DNA of 64,000 bases from Paraphoma chrysanthemicola (lineage: Eukaryota > Ascomycota > Dothideomycetes > Pleosporales > Phaeosphaeriaceae), in NCBI GenBank assembly GCA_020744225.1, contig JAGMWG010000020.1, forward strand, positions 930,001 through 994,000. The letters are read 5' to 3'. Below, one piece after another: positions 48,301-59,440 of the stretch (its first letter is position 1; each line of letters opens with the position of its first letter). The position numbers were made by a program, and so were the translations under genes. The notes below the pieces were generated by a model. The model searched no databases. It was not told where the DNA came from and saw only the letters and a program-made list of their open reading frames with translations.

Positions 48301-49775
48301 ATGTCCTTCGAGGTGAGTAGTCCAGGTGGCGCGGTCTCGAAATAGCGCTGAGTCTTCTACGCAATCTCTGAAAACACATGTATATGGTTCTAGATCTTCT
48401 ATGATGTGCCGCCTATTACAGGGTCAGTCGTGGAACGTTGATGTACCTGGGCTTTGTGCGGCAATGGAGCACATGTGAATTTGGCGTGTCTGATCTAAAG
48501 GATTCAGTAATTAGACTTACCTCCAACGATGAGCCTTGAGATGCTTTATAGGCAGGACAAGGCAGCAATAAGGACACTCAAACTCCTTGCTTCCATTCGC
48601 TGGCTTTGGCGGGCGGGGCATCTCCGCTGATACTGCTGCGGATTGCATCGTGAAGGTTGTAGACTGGACCGATTGCTCATCTTCGAGCGCGGTCGCTAAA
48701 GGAAGGGGAGTGTCGGGCAATCCCGATGCCGAGGTTTTCGAAGGAGCTGTGTGGATTCGCGCATGATCTCCGCCACTTGTCAATGGCGTTGGTCGAGCTT
48801 CATCCACGACGCTTGTCCCACGTATAGTGGAATCCGGATGTCGTGGTCCATCAAGCGCAAGAAGCTTGGGTTTCGCGCCATCCGGGACACTTCCTACTCC
48901 AGATAGCTTTCTCTGGTGGCTTTGTCGCCACAAGAATCGCTTTCGGCGAGTGACAATCCCGCGGGATAGCTTGCGGCGAAGATAGTCGGGCGCTTCCGCA
49001 AATTTGTGGTTGACTAGCTGATCCGCGAATGCTGCGAACTGCTCATTCATCTCGTTGCCATCTTCATCGAACATAATGAACCTTTCTACTCGCTCATGTC
49101 GGCTGAATCTCGAAGGTTGTCGTATGATCAAAGATAGCCGATAGAGTCGGTCGATGGCCTTCTCGATCCGTTGCAATCTTCCACCTTGAAGAGGTAGATC
49201 AGAGGCAAACTCCACTTCAGATGCATCTTGCTGCGATTCAGTCTCGGTCCCTTGAAAAGCAGAAGACGTCGTAGAAGGCACCGAGAGATCGAAAGAGTCG
49301 GTACCATCGATGACGTTGTCATCGACTGGGCTGTCGGCACGGAGAAGTTGATCCGTTATCGAGCCTGGATTGATGGTATCAACGGCTAGGTTGTGTATCA
49401 GCGTCAACTTGATTAATGGTCTTTATAGTGCACGTTCGATATGATTAAGCCTGGCCGATCGAGAACAATTCGGAGGATAAATAGCTCACCTCTTTGTATG
49501 AAACCTGCCAGAGAATGCAAGAAGCTTAGCATACATTGCCTCGTTTCTTCGCTATCCCGAAGTCGGTAGTCAAGTGAGGCATGGTCTTCCGCAAAAACCC
49601 CGATATTGCCCGCCCACATCTTGAACCTCGCAAACTGATCTTCGATGCGGATGACATCATGAGAACTATCCTCAGCCTCGTTGTTGGAGCCTATTTCCCT
49701 TTCGGTTCCGATGAGAAGCTGAAACCGGTCGATGCACTCTTGCGCCGCAACACGAATGTCGCAAGATGCCATCAT
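45309..49775 (-). CDS. NLR-like protein: fungal N-terminal domain, C2H2-type fingers, NB-ARC, TPR; 1398 aa
   Basis: Four exons (49775-49490, 49385-48521, 48412-45922, 45863-45309) with introns of 104, 108 and 58 bp, all in phase. The N-terminal part contains AAQECIDRFQLLIG and RFKMWAGNIGVFAEDHASLD, found at the start of many fungal multidomain NLR or zinc-finger proteins. Around residues 365-525 four Cys/His clusters follow, starting with FECPYCCLVLPIKHLKAH and including YTCVFRDCVED. The NB-ARC ATPase has P-loop GPGGMGKT (about 690-697), Walker B WLLVFDGVED, GSIIITSRN and QLGGLPLALSQMAG. The C-terminal 300 residues are TPR-like (NELGNAHMLNRDWIKGEECF, LANLGLAYWLQGKNDLARSV). This is the layout of STAND receptors that oligomerise on ligand binding. 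It starts 354 bp from the divergent DUF7580 gene. The exon 1 to 2 acceptor is chosen by phase and is the least certain junction. Confidence 0.85.
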
Positions 49776-50129
49776 GGACGATGTAGAAGACGCGCTCGTT
49801 ACATGAAGGAGAAGGGTGTATGTATGGCATAAATCAGGACGCAGTATTGACTCGCCTGCGGCGGCAGAAAGATTCGAAGATATCAATGTGCCGCACGAGG
49901 CTGAACTTAGCATGATCAGAATGGTGGGGGACGATTACTGAGGATTGGTCCATGCATGGGATTATTGCGGGGCTGCGTAAATGTAAGCCGAACGACGCCC
50001 TCCCATGACGCCCTTGTGCAGCTTCCTTCACCGGACGGGGGCTGAAGGCAACCCATCACGACCACTTAATATGTCATACAGATAGTACAGCTACCTTACG
50101 ACAGAATAACTCCTCGTCTTCCCATCACG
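49776..50129. promoter_or_regulatory. compact bidirectional promoter between NLR and DUF7580 genes
   Basis: Only 354 bp separate the two divergent start codons. Such a short shared region suggests coordinated expression of the pair. No specific factor site was recognised. Confidence 0.5.
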
Positions 50130-51862
50130 ATGTCTGGAGCTGAGCTGGCTTTGGCCATAGTGCCCCTCGTTATAGCCGTTGTAGAGCATCACCCAACTGT
50201 TCTTCGAAAGAGCAAGGCTCTCCTTTCCTCCAAGTCGAAGAACAATCAGCAGCTGGATTTCTTCTGTGAGCTTCACGACGAATTGACCCTTCTGCATATG
50301 ACCCTCAACAGAATCAAAAATAGATCTCTTCTGGCCGGATACGATGAAACGGAGGAGGAAGCCATTGCGCGAGCACTCGGGAATGAGGCGCCGCATTTCC
50401 AGACAATATTGGGTCGAATTCTGAGGAGCATAAATGACCTCGTGAGCGAGAAGTCTATTGACCTGTCCCAAGATGATACTGTAAGCACAAAACAACGTTT
50501 CGATATGTACCGGTGGCACTGACAAACTAGGTGAATCCTGGCGCAATGCTCTCGAAGCTCGAACACTTCAAGCGAGCACTTGACAACAAAGAGCTTCCTA
50601 GCTCCATTCGAAAGAGGTTCCGATTCACTGGAAACGAGAAAAGTCGTACCGTAGCCTTAGACAAGATTCAGCGCGGAACCACGAAGCTCGAACGCCTTCT
50701 GGGCCCTTCAATGGAGATCTATGACCAGCCAAGTCGCAAATCCCGGAAGAAGGCCACGGCCAGAAGAACTAGAAGACATTCAGAAGAGCTATATAAAAAG
50801 CTTTCAAGCAAATGGCCCAAGTCTGGTGCGGACCGGATGAGACACAAGACCAAGCTGTGCCTGTGGAACTGCTGTTGCGCGGATGGATGCCGGGATTCAG
50901 ATGACAGCCTCGACATGGTGGTATGTGTGAACGATACTGCGGATGGGCAGCCAAATTGGCAAGAAAGTACCATACATGTCAAAGAAAGGTAATTTCACGT
51001 GCCTTGTCTGTTCGAACGTCACTAATAACTCAGCCCTAGACCTAGCAGCCGAAGCGAAGGCCAGGTTCGTTTCGCGAACGACACCAGGCACACCTCCGGC
51101 ATGGGCGCTCCAGCTAGGAATGACGTAGAAGCTGACTCCCTCTGTGAAATGTTTCAACATGCCCGCTCGGCAAATGCAAAGCTCCAGCTCATTTTCAGGG
51201 ATGGCAAGCTTTCGCAAACGAAGTCCAAAGGGATGTGCCTGCGCATCCGCAATCAGCAGGATGTGCCGTTGACCAGTCTGCTCGGCGATCGAAATCAGAC
51301 CTGGACGTTACGAGACAAATGGGTGCTCGCAGTCGTCCTTGCTCACGCAGCCTTGCACTGTCCAGCTGGTTCGTGGTTGCGCGCAGACTGGAATAAAGAG
51401 CATGTGTCGTTCTTCAGACGAGACGCAACACAACAGGCAGACCTCACTCGGCCGTTCCTAACGCTGGACTTTGAAAACCAATCGACAGTCGCCGATCCGC
51501 TTGGGCCACATCCAACCCTGTTGTCGCTGGGCATACTGCTTTTAGAGATCAACAAGGGCACGGCTATAGAAAGGCACCACGCTCGCGAAGATATGATCAA
51601 TGGGCAACCAAACATATTCACGAACCTGACGACAGCGCACCGTCTCCTCGATACTTGGAATGGTGATCTGGTAATGGGCTATCGCAAGGCTGTGAAAGCC
51701 TGTCTTGATTGGGACACCGCCTATAGCGAGCTTCAGAACGAGGATTTCGCCCAACGCATGTATGAGACGATTGTAGAGCCCTTGGAGCTCGAGCTCCAGC
51801 ATGGATTCGGACTATCACCGGAGGACCTCAATCTGATGTGGGTGGAGGAAGGTAGAAAATGA
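50130..51862 (+). CDS. HeLo-like DUF7580 protein, 545 aa
   Basis: Three exons, 50130-50480, 50531-50988 and 51034-51862, with introns of 50 and 45 bp in phase. The start MSGAELALAIVPLVIAVVEH is a hydrophobic helix followed by a charged helical region, as in HeLo-like membrane-active domains and the related prion-inhibition/propagation N-terminal regions. The C-terminal half has the DUF7580 signatures WVLAVVLAHAALHCPAGSWL, DFENQSTVADPLGPHPTLLS and LGILLLEINKGT, and ends shortly after YETIVEPLELEL. The middle holds an unusual Cys-rich loop, KLCLWNCCCADGC (50852-50890). DUF7580 function is not established; some relatives have kinase-like C-terminal folds and HeLo-like N-termini linked to regulated cell death. 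Its head-to-head position with the NLR gene supports a joint role, by inference. Confidence 0.82.
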
Positions 51863-52179
51863 GGCAAGCAAGGAGAGCGTGGCACGAGTGGATACCAATT
51901 CTCATTGGGGAAATCGGAAGCGAGCAAGCTTACCCCGCATCCCGTTGGGCACCAGGTGACCTGACTGAGACACGTACTCAGCCTCATGCTGCATGCATCT
52001 CTAAATTTTTTATCGCCTCGTCTTTCACGGTCGGACACTTTGCAGGTCTTTACCTTGTTAGAAGCAATTGACTTCTCCAAGCCCAAACCCAGCCCAGCCA
52101 CACTTTAGGTAAAACTAAGAGTGTTAGCCTTTGACTTTTCTACGCTAATACAGCCTACCGGCAGTAGCATAGGCCCACT
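51863..52179. other. short intergenic
   Basis: Holds the 3' end of the DUF7580 transcript and the presumed promoter of the small gene that follows. No further signal was recognised. Confidence 0.5.
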
Positions 52180-52446
52180 ATGGTAGACCAAACAACCGAA
52201 CCTGCGATTTCATCCCAAACCTCTTCTTCGACGACGTCGTCGTCCAGCGATACCAAACGTCAACCATGGCGCGCCGTGTGGCCAGCGCCTCGCGAATCGC
52301 AACCACAAGCACAAATATACGGGTTCAAGAAAGGAGAGACCATGGTGTTTGATGGCAACGCTGGCAATTTTTTCGCGAGAGACGGGTGGGTGCTTGAGCA
52401 AGAAAGCGACGACAAGGCAACAGCGTCAGACAAGACTGCCCAATAG
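52180..52446 (+). CDS. small hypothetical protein, 88 aa
   Basis: A single open frame with a Ser/Thr-rich N-terminus, then a more ordered stretch PWRAVWPAPRESQPQ and GFKKGETMVFDGNAGNFFAR, ending in a charged tail. The second half has amino acid use unlike a chance frame, and no overlapping frame looks better. It has no signal peptide or membrane segment and I do not recognise a family. The gene is convergent with the CmcJ-like gene. It may be a real small fungal protein, but only length and composition support it. Confidence 0.45.
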   Translation: MVDQTTEPAISSQTSSSTTSSSSDTKRQPWRAVWPAPRESQPQAQIYGFKKGETMVFDGNAGNFFARDGWVLEQESDDKATASDKTAQ

Positions 52447-52739
52447 CACAAGCCGCGGCAGGATAATAGCATAGAGTGAAGAGACAAAACGTTCAGTCAA
52501 TGGTGCGCAACAGTACCGACGGGGCAGATGAAAGCAAAGAATAGATAGAGAACAATAGGACGGGTTGCGCAACATCAGCATATCGGGTGGTCTATCACTC
52601 AACATGAGCGCGTTGCAGCCAGGCGTTCTATTGTTCAGCATAAACGGGTTGCATTTATGTTCAGCTTCTGGACAACATACACACACCCGAGCAATCAACA
52701 TACTTTCCTCAAATCATGTCTGACCTCCCACCGGTAATA

Positions 52740-53734
52740 TCAAGCACCTGCTTCCCCATAATACACGAGCGCCCTTAACTCGATGCTCTCTCTCGGTTCG
52801 CTTCCTTTTTCTCCAAGCTCAAATGCAGTATGCGGCACTACACCACAACATTAACAACCATTCCCTTTTCGTGCAATACCAGGAAAGTAAATAACTCACC
52901 AGGTTTCGTACTCGCGTCTGTATCACTCTGCAAGAAGATCCACGCCTCATCATCCATCTGATCCCTACACCACCACCATCTCTGCCCCTCGTTCCGATAC
53001 AGCTGCCGATTCTCCACCACATAATCCGGATACACCAGATCGCACGGCTCGAGATCATTCTTATCGTCAATCGTTGCTGGATCGCACATTGCTAGCGGCC
53101 AATCTCTTACTGGTCCTTTCAGCGGTTTCCAAAGACTACACATTTAACCCTTGAGATTAGCAACTGCAACACAAACATACCAATCATTTATTCTGGCAAA
53201 TCTTGAAAGGTTGACGGGAGCAACGTACTTAACACACTGAATCCTCCCCTTCCCAATCCCCTCATCCCCCGGATTCAACTGCCTAGCCATATCCACCGCC
53301 CACCCAATCGTCGTATCCACATGCGCAATACTCGTCGGTTGATTCCAAGTATACGCCTCACCCGTACTAATCGGAAACGTCTCATGTCTCTTTCGAACCG
53401 TATGTTCAAAAACCTGCACTTTTTCCGCGCCCAAATGATCCCTTAACAAATTCGCAGCCTCGCGCAAATACACGCGCTTGACGATTTCATCGTCGTCAAA
53501 GTCTGCGTAGGGCATGGAGGAAGTAAAGTGTAGGAGTGCGAAGCCATGGGTAGCGAAAATTAGTGGTTTGGTGCGTGTGCGGATGTCGGTTATGTGGATG
53601 GGGTGTTTTTCGAGCTTGATGTTTGCGCGTGGGAAGGTGGTGGGTGGGGTAAAGCGGAGGGAGTAGGGCTTTTCGACGTCGTATAATGAATCGCGTTGGA
53701 GGAAGTGGGTTTCGGAGCGGACGGTAGTGGACAT
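52740..53734 (-). CDS. CmcJ/AsaB-like oxygenase (GA4-desaturase family), 279 aa
   Basis: Three exons (53734-53229, 53135-52900, 52837-52740) with introns of 93 and 62 bp. The family signatures are present: a His-x-Asp pair in AHVDTTIGW (His138, Asp140), the segment VNLWKPLKGPVRDWPLAMCD across intron 1, the motif DLVYPDYVVENRQLY, and a distal His in VPHTAFE, restored by the second splice. The end RESIELRALVYYGEAG is typical. This fits the non-heme Fe(II)/2-oxoglutarate-type oxygenases related to cephamycin CmcJ, AsaB and NvfI. The family acts on varied secondary metabolites; the substrate is unknown. Length of about 280 residues is normal. No synthase gene is adjacent. Confidence 0.87.
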
Positions 53735-54255
53735 TGTGGAAAGATTAAAGCTGTTTGTGGGGAGGGTAGATTCTGTGCCGTTTATGTTACTAGTCCTGGG
53801 GTTGGTGCCGGCTGTAAAGGTAAGTTGGGTAGAAATTACTCTAGCTTCCCCGCCAATTATGTTACTTCGTCCAAAGTTTACGTGTTTTTCCACCAACTTA
53901 CTGGCGCAACAAACATCAATGTGAAATGGGGTTGTTGTGACACGGTCAATTTCATCGGCACCTTCTTCATACTTATAGGCTGAAATGACACCCACAAAAT
54001 TTTGCATCGAGAAGTATTGTTGCAAACTCTCATTTCAATTCAAATAGTACCCCCAACCCCATCCCCTTCAGCGTACACACATGCATCGTTATAAAATTCA
54101 TACCCCAAAGCCCAGCAACCCAGACACCAAAACACACCAGCCCATGCAACCGCGAACCAAAAAAACAAAAGAGGTATCATATTCCCAGCAGCTCCGTTGC
54201 TTCATACAGCAAACACCGATTCAGCCAAACACCATTATTACAAATCTCAAGCTCA
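53735..54255. other. intergenic between CmcJ-like gene and IQGAP
   Basis: About 520 bp, containing the CmcJ-like gene promoter and the IQGAP 3' region. The part from 54050 to 54190 is C/A-rich with several A runs on the plus strand, i.e. T runs on the IQGAP strand as expected near its 3' end. Confidence 0.5.
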
Positions 54256-57200
54256 TCAACCCTCCTTGTAGAACTTCTTGAAGATTATATGCAAGAAGAG
54301 ATTGACGTTGACTCTGACTGCACCCGATCCGGACCCGTCTTTGCCGTCACCAAACAGGTTCATGAATTGGTGGTTGTCAAATTGCGCTTGAAGGAGACCG
54401 TCGAGTGGGACTTCTGCAAAGGCGCCTGGAATCATCATCGAGCCTTGCGAGCCCTGGATTTCGAAGATGCCAGTCTGGTTGGAGGAGATGGTGATATCCA
54501 AGCGATCCCATTGACGCTCGGGGTAGCCGTTCCATGAGACGAGGATGCCCTTTTCGGCCAGGTTGCGAGCCGAGTACTTGAATGAGCCGAAGAGGTAAGA
54601 GCGGCCAGAGCGTTGGAGTTCGCGCATGTGATTGTATTGCTTGCTGAAGGGAAGCAGGAACTTCTTCTTGCCCTTCTTGGATTGTAGGGTGATCATAGCC
54701 TGCTCGATGTAGTCATTGTAGCTCTTGAGTTGGCCTTCGAGGAAGTGGGCCTTCTCGTCCAGTGCCGAAAGAGTGCCACGGACGCCCTCTAATTCTTTTG
54801 CGCGCTGTATCCGGCGGCGATGCTTGGTCCGGATATCGACTGCGATGGCGTTGAGAAGATCCTGGTAATTATTGTGGTGCGAGATGCGTCCTGCGCGCTG
54901 TAGGTGCACCACATTTTCAAGGCAGTATTGCTTCAGTGTCGGATAGTCCAAATCAAGGACGGAGTTAGAGCCCATGTCCGTGGTGTACGTAGAAGCCGCA
55001 GATGAGCGGACCTGACTGTGTTTCCGCGATCGGTCCTTCTGCTGTGCAGCGAGTTCTTCGCGGACAAGCGCGTCCCATCGATCCTCGTCCTCTGCTGTGA
55101 TGGGCTTGCACATGATTTCTGTTAAGTTTGCACCAGTCTGCACACGAATGATGTATAGAACATAACGCTTAGTCTCCATGAACAAAGACTTGATGGCAGC
55201 ATCGGGGTCTGGCAATGTTAGCAGCGGCTCGAAGAGATACTCAGGATGACTGACCTTCTTGCTCGTGGTATTTGGGATTCAGCGTCAAAGTGATTTCTGT
55301 TGAGCTAACGTGGAGAAGCTCATTCTCGTTGTTCTTTGCGCTGCCGAGCTCACGAATGACCTCGCGAAGAGGATCGTCCTGTGAGGGGCAGAGGCTGGGT
55401 AGGTCATCAATCACCAGATTGTGGATGGCGAACACGTCTGCAAGTTTGATGTAGAGGGTAGGTTTTGTTCGTGCGAACAGGTCGTTGAACTCATCAATCT
55501 CGAATTGTGTCTCAGCATCGCGGACATCAATCACTGCATAGATGTTAGCACAGTTGATTTGCATAAAGGAGGCGAACTGACTGTTTGACCAAATGTCCTG
55601 CAACCTGTCGATAGCCTCAGAGATGTAGCTATTGAGCGGCTGGAGGTAAAGATCTTCACCGCCGAAAAGTTTGCCCGCTGCTACCTGGCTCAGGACTTTA
55701 CCGACGGCACCCAGGTTCCTGTTCATGACGGGTGAGAGGCCGCGGTCGACTACTCCCCAATGTTGAGGTTGGATAAGCGCTGGTTGAATGTATGATTTCC
55801 AGACCCAGTGTCCAGCAATCTGGAGGAGTTGCTCTTGTGGCTCGTACGGGAAGCGGAGGCGTAGCTCTTCAAACATCTGCTGCGCCAGGTAACGGACTCC
55901 ATAGGGCATGCGGTGGAGAATCTCCTCAAATGCAGAGAAGTATTGATCGGCCACATCCCGAAGATCTTGTAGATTGTGGATGAATGTGCCTCGGGTCTCA
56001 GGGTCCTTGAGAGCTACATCACGGGACACATTCGGGTCGCGACGGCTTCGCTGGCCGGTTCGAAGCTCCTCGTTGTTGATCGCGGATCGATAGATCTGCA
56101 TCGGGTCGCTTTCCAGATCCAGGTGCTCATTCTCGATGATGTTTTCGCGGATCACAGGACCAAGTATCTCCTTCAAGAACTTACGATCCCGTGGTGATCG
56201 AACGTAGTTGCCGAAAAGCTTCGCCCAGAAGAAGTTGCCGCGTAAGTACTCTTGTAAAGTCTCGCATCCTTCGACCTCCTCTTTCAATGATCTGGCCAAA
56301 AGCTTCAACAGCAGGTACTCTTCTCTTCGCTTTTGAGCAAGGCCGAAAAGGCTCATGGTCAGCTGCTCGATGCGCTTAGTATCCTTCTCAGCCAAGCTCT
56401 GTTCGCGCACACGGCGGAAAAGGCGGGCCATGTATTGTGGCTGAGTTTGTAAAACGAAGAACAACTCCTGGTATTGTTCAAGCTTGCGCCTCGAGTTCTT
56501 GTTCAGAGCCTTGAGATCGAATGGGTCCTTGGAGGAAATGTCCTTGCTGCTGAGTAGCGTGCCAACGTGGCCGCCAAAGTGTTTCTGATGCTTGACGACC
56601 TCGTCCAGGGTGATCTTGTTCTTGACAAGCAGCGCAATTTTGATGTCGAGCTGATCAATGTAGGCTTCCGCAAGCTCGTTTTGTCGCACATGCTGCACGA
56701 CAGTCTTCCGTAGGCGCTCAAACTCGATCTCTTCGTCAAAGTCAATGTCGTTATCGTTTAAGAGGTGCACAAAGTTCTTGACAGTCGAAACTGGAGGATT
56801 CGTCCCGCTCGTCAAACTCTTGTACGCTTCACCTTGTTGTCGCCCCCGAACGAAGCTCTGAATCTTGATGACCTTCTCCATGTTCTCCTTGTAGAACTGC
56901 TTCTTCTCTGCATATTGTTGTCGGATCATCATACCGCGAGCAAGTGCCTGTAACTCGATGATAGCATCTTCGTGTTCTTCGACCTGGCCAAGCTGAACAC
57001 CGATTTGCATACGCATCAACATGCCGCGGGCGACACTTTGTAGTTGCACAATTTCCGGCTCTTGAGCGTTGAGGTCGCAGAGGATCTCATAAGTCCGTTG
57101 CCGCTGGACGAACCCGCGGCAAGCGGACTGGAGGTCCAAGATCGTAGGAGTTTGTGCCTGTAGCGCCTTGAGGTCAGAGAAGTGCCCTTGGCGGGAGAGG

Positions 57201-59440
57201 TAACCACGAATATGAGCTTGAAGAGATAAAATGTTGCCCTCTTGGTCATTCAGCTGGGCAAGAGTACTTGCAACATCCGAACGGATCCGGCCAGCTCTTG
57301 CGATAGCCTGGAGATCCGTGATTTGGGGCTCCTCTGTGGTCAAGGCATTATGGATGGCCCTGACCGAGTTCCTCAAATCGTCTCCGCGAACTTTGGACTG
57401 AAGATCGGACCAATTGACTTCGGAGCTTACCAGCTTGTCTTGCACTTCGGCATTTTTCCTCCTAGCGATGATGCCTCGTGCGGCAGCTTGCAACAATGTG
57501 ACGACGGACTCGTTGCGTCGCAGGTTTTCTTGGTCCGTACGGAATGACTGACGTATGAGCATCGCTCGTGAGACAGCTTGGATTTGCTCGATTTGAGCTT
57601 CATTGTCTTTCAATCCAGCCCACTCACGATCCACTTGGTTGCGGAGCATCGCACCGCGGATCATAGCTTGAATATGAACCACAGCCGGCTCAGTATCGCG
57701 AGTCTCTTCATATCGATTGGCTACTCGCAGTCTCTCCAGCGCTCCACGGATGGCGGCCTGGAATTGTCGTACGCCGTGTTCATGACGCTGTATTTTTGAC
57801 TTTGTGTACTGAACCTGCGCCCTTGCTTTCCTACCACGGAAGAGATTTTGTACTTTGAGTACCTGAGGCTCCTTGTCTTGCCAGTACATCTCCTCGCCTC
57901 GAATTTGTGAACGCACCAGAAATCCTCGTGCTGCGCTTTGAAGCTGGATCGCGAAGCGTCGCATGTCGAGCCGGTAATATGCGATCTGCCGCGCCCAGTC
58001 GCCACGGATGCGAGCTTGGAGGTCCGCAATGAGGTGTTCATTGTCCCAGAGATCCTGCATCATATTCCCAAGTCGGATTCGGACCAACGCCCCCCTCATC
58101 TGCGCCTGCAGATCGAGGATAACCACTTCGTTTTCCGCAAGTTCACGGTCGACACGGTCCTCTTCCGACTCGACTGGCTCTGGCTCAGGTTCGACGTTGA
58201 AGTTGGCTTGCATGCCTGAGAAGTTGGGCATGCTGACTCCGGATTTGTCAAGACCCTTTTGTGTCGCTTCCAGCTCATGGTCCTCGAACTGAAGTTTACC
58301 AACGAGGTTGCCAATCCGAAAGTCCACTATACCCTTGCGAAAGAGCAGCCACGACAGTGCGTGGATGCAGTAGATGACCTTTGGTACATTCTTCTTTTCG
58401 TAGAGATCCACCAATTCGAAGCGGAACAGATCGGGCAGTTCGACCTCCGACAGAAACTTGAAGAAATGCGCATAGTTGTTCGAGTGTCGATATTGCAGTT
58501 TCGGGTCGCGAAAGACACGCAGCGGCTGTCCCTTGATCGCTTGTACGATTTCCGCTAGGGTAACGCCATTCCGAAGCGCTTCCTCGAGCTCCACGACGGG
58601 TGGGAGGTCGCTCTCAATAATGTCCTCCATCCATTCCTTGGCTTCTCCGATGTGGCAGAGGTACTCGTATGCCTGTAAGAACTGTCGTTGTTGGTCCATC
58701 CAGTTGCGATTGGCCCATGATGACGCCGTCTTCTTCCCGCGCTCTGGATCGGTCCGCTGGAGCCTTCTCCGCCCGTGGAGACCCACCACTTCCTGCTCTG
58801 GAGACTTGATGGTGAAGTCCTCATCGCTTCCAGCCTCGGCAAACTTTGACAATGTCCGTAGATGGCCTGTGGATGATTTCTGCAGACTCTGCAGCGCCGG
58901 TCCCTCGAGGTGTGTCGACAGTGGTCGTGACGAGTGATCGCGGGTGGGTGCTCGTACCGAATCGGCGCGCGACATGGCTATTGACAGCGGGCGGGGCTTT
59001 GAAGGCGGCGAACCGGAGCCGTCGAAGGGCTGATGCCGTATGTTCTCGACGCTCTGCGAACGTACGTGCGAGTGCCGCACCGGGTCTTCTACAACTGTGC
59101 GCATCGGCTTCTCCGGCATCGGCGAGCTCTGCGGCACTTGCTGTAGCGGACGGAGTGCTTTCCGTACGCTTGCAAATGCATTGGCTGGGTCTGTATCTTC
59201 TGAGCCGAAGTAGCTCTCAGTGCGTGGCTGGGAGAGCGCCGTGGCTTCGCTCATGCCACGGCGATGGCCGGGCCGTTCGAACCCGTTGGACGCATTACTA
59301 GACTGCGTGCTTGACCGGCTCGGGGGGTACTGGCCGGAGTGTATCGACGAGCCATTCGAGGCGATCGAGGTCTGGCGGAGCGGGGAGGGCGACGCTGTCT
59401 GGTGGCCAAGTCGCGTGCGCGGGGTGTAGGAGTAGCTCAT
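54256..59440 (-). CDS. IQGAP family protein (Rng2-like Ras-GAP-related scaffold), 1712 aa
   Basis: Two exons, 59440-55255 and 55208-54256, joined across a 46 bp intron that gives YHEQEDPDAAIK. The first 240 residues are Ser/Pro-rich and probably disordered. A calponin-homology domain follows (about 245-370; WMEDIIESDLPPVVELEEAL, FFKFLSEVELPDLFRF). From about 440 to 870 there is a long run of IQ motifs, each with an Ile/Leu-Gln then Arg-rich core such as LQAAARGIIARRK, for calmodulin or myosin light chains. The GAP-related domain is at about 930-1290 (LAEKDTKRIEQLTMSLFGLA, YLRGNFFWAKLFGNYVR), and the RasGAP C-terminal domain closes the protein. IQGAPs organise the cytokinetic actomyosin ring and septation. 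Length and order match other ascomycetes. Confidence 0.95.
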
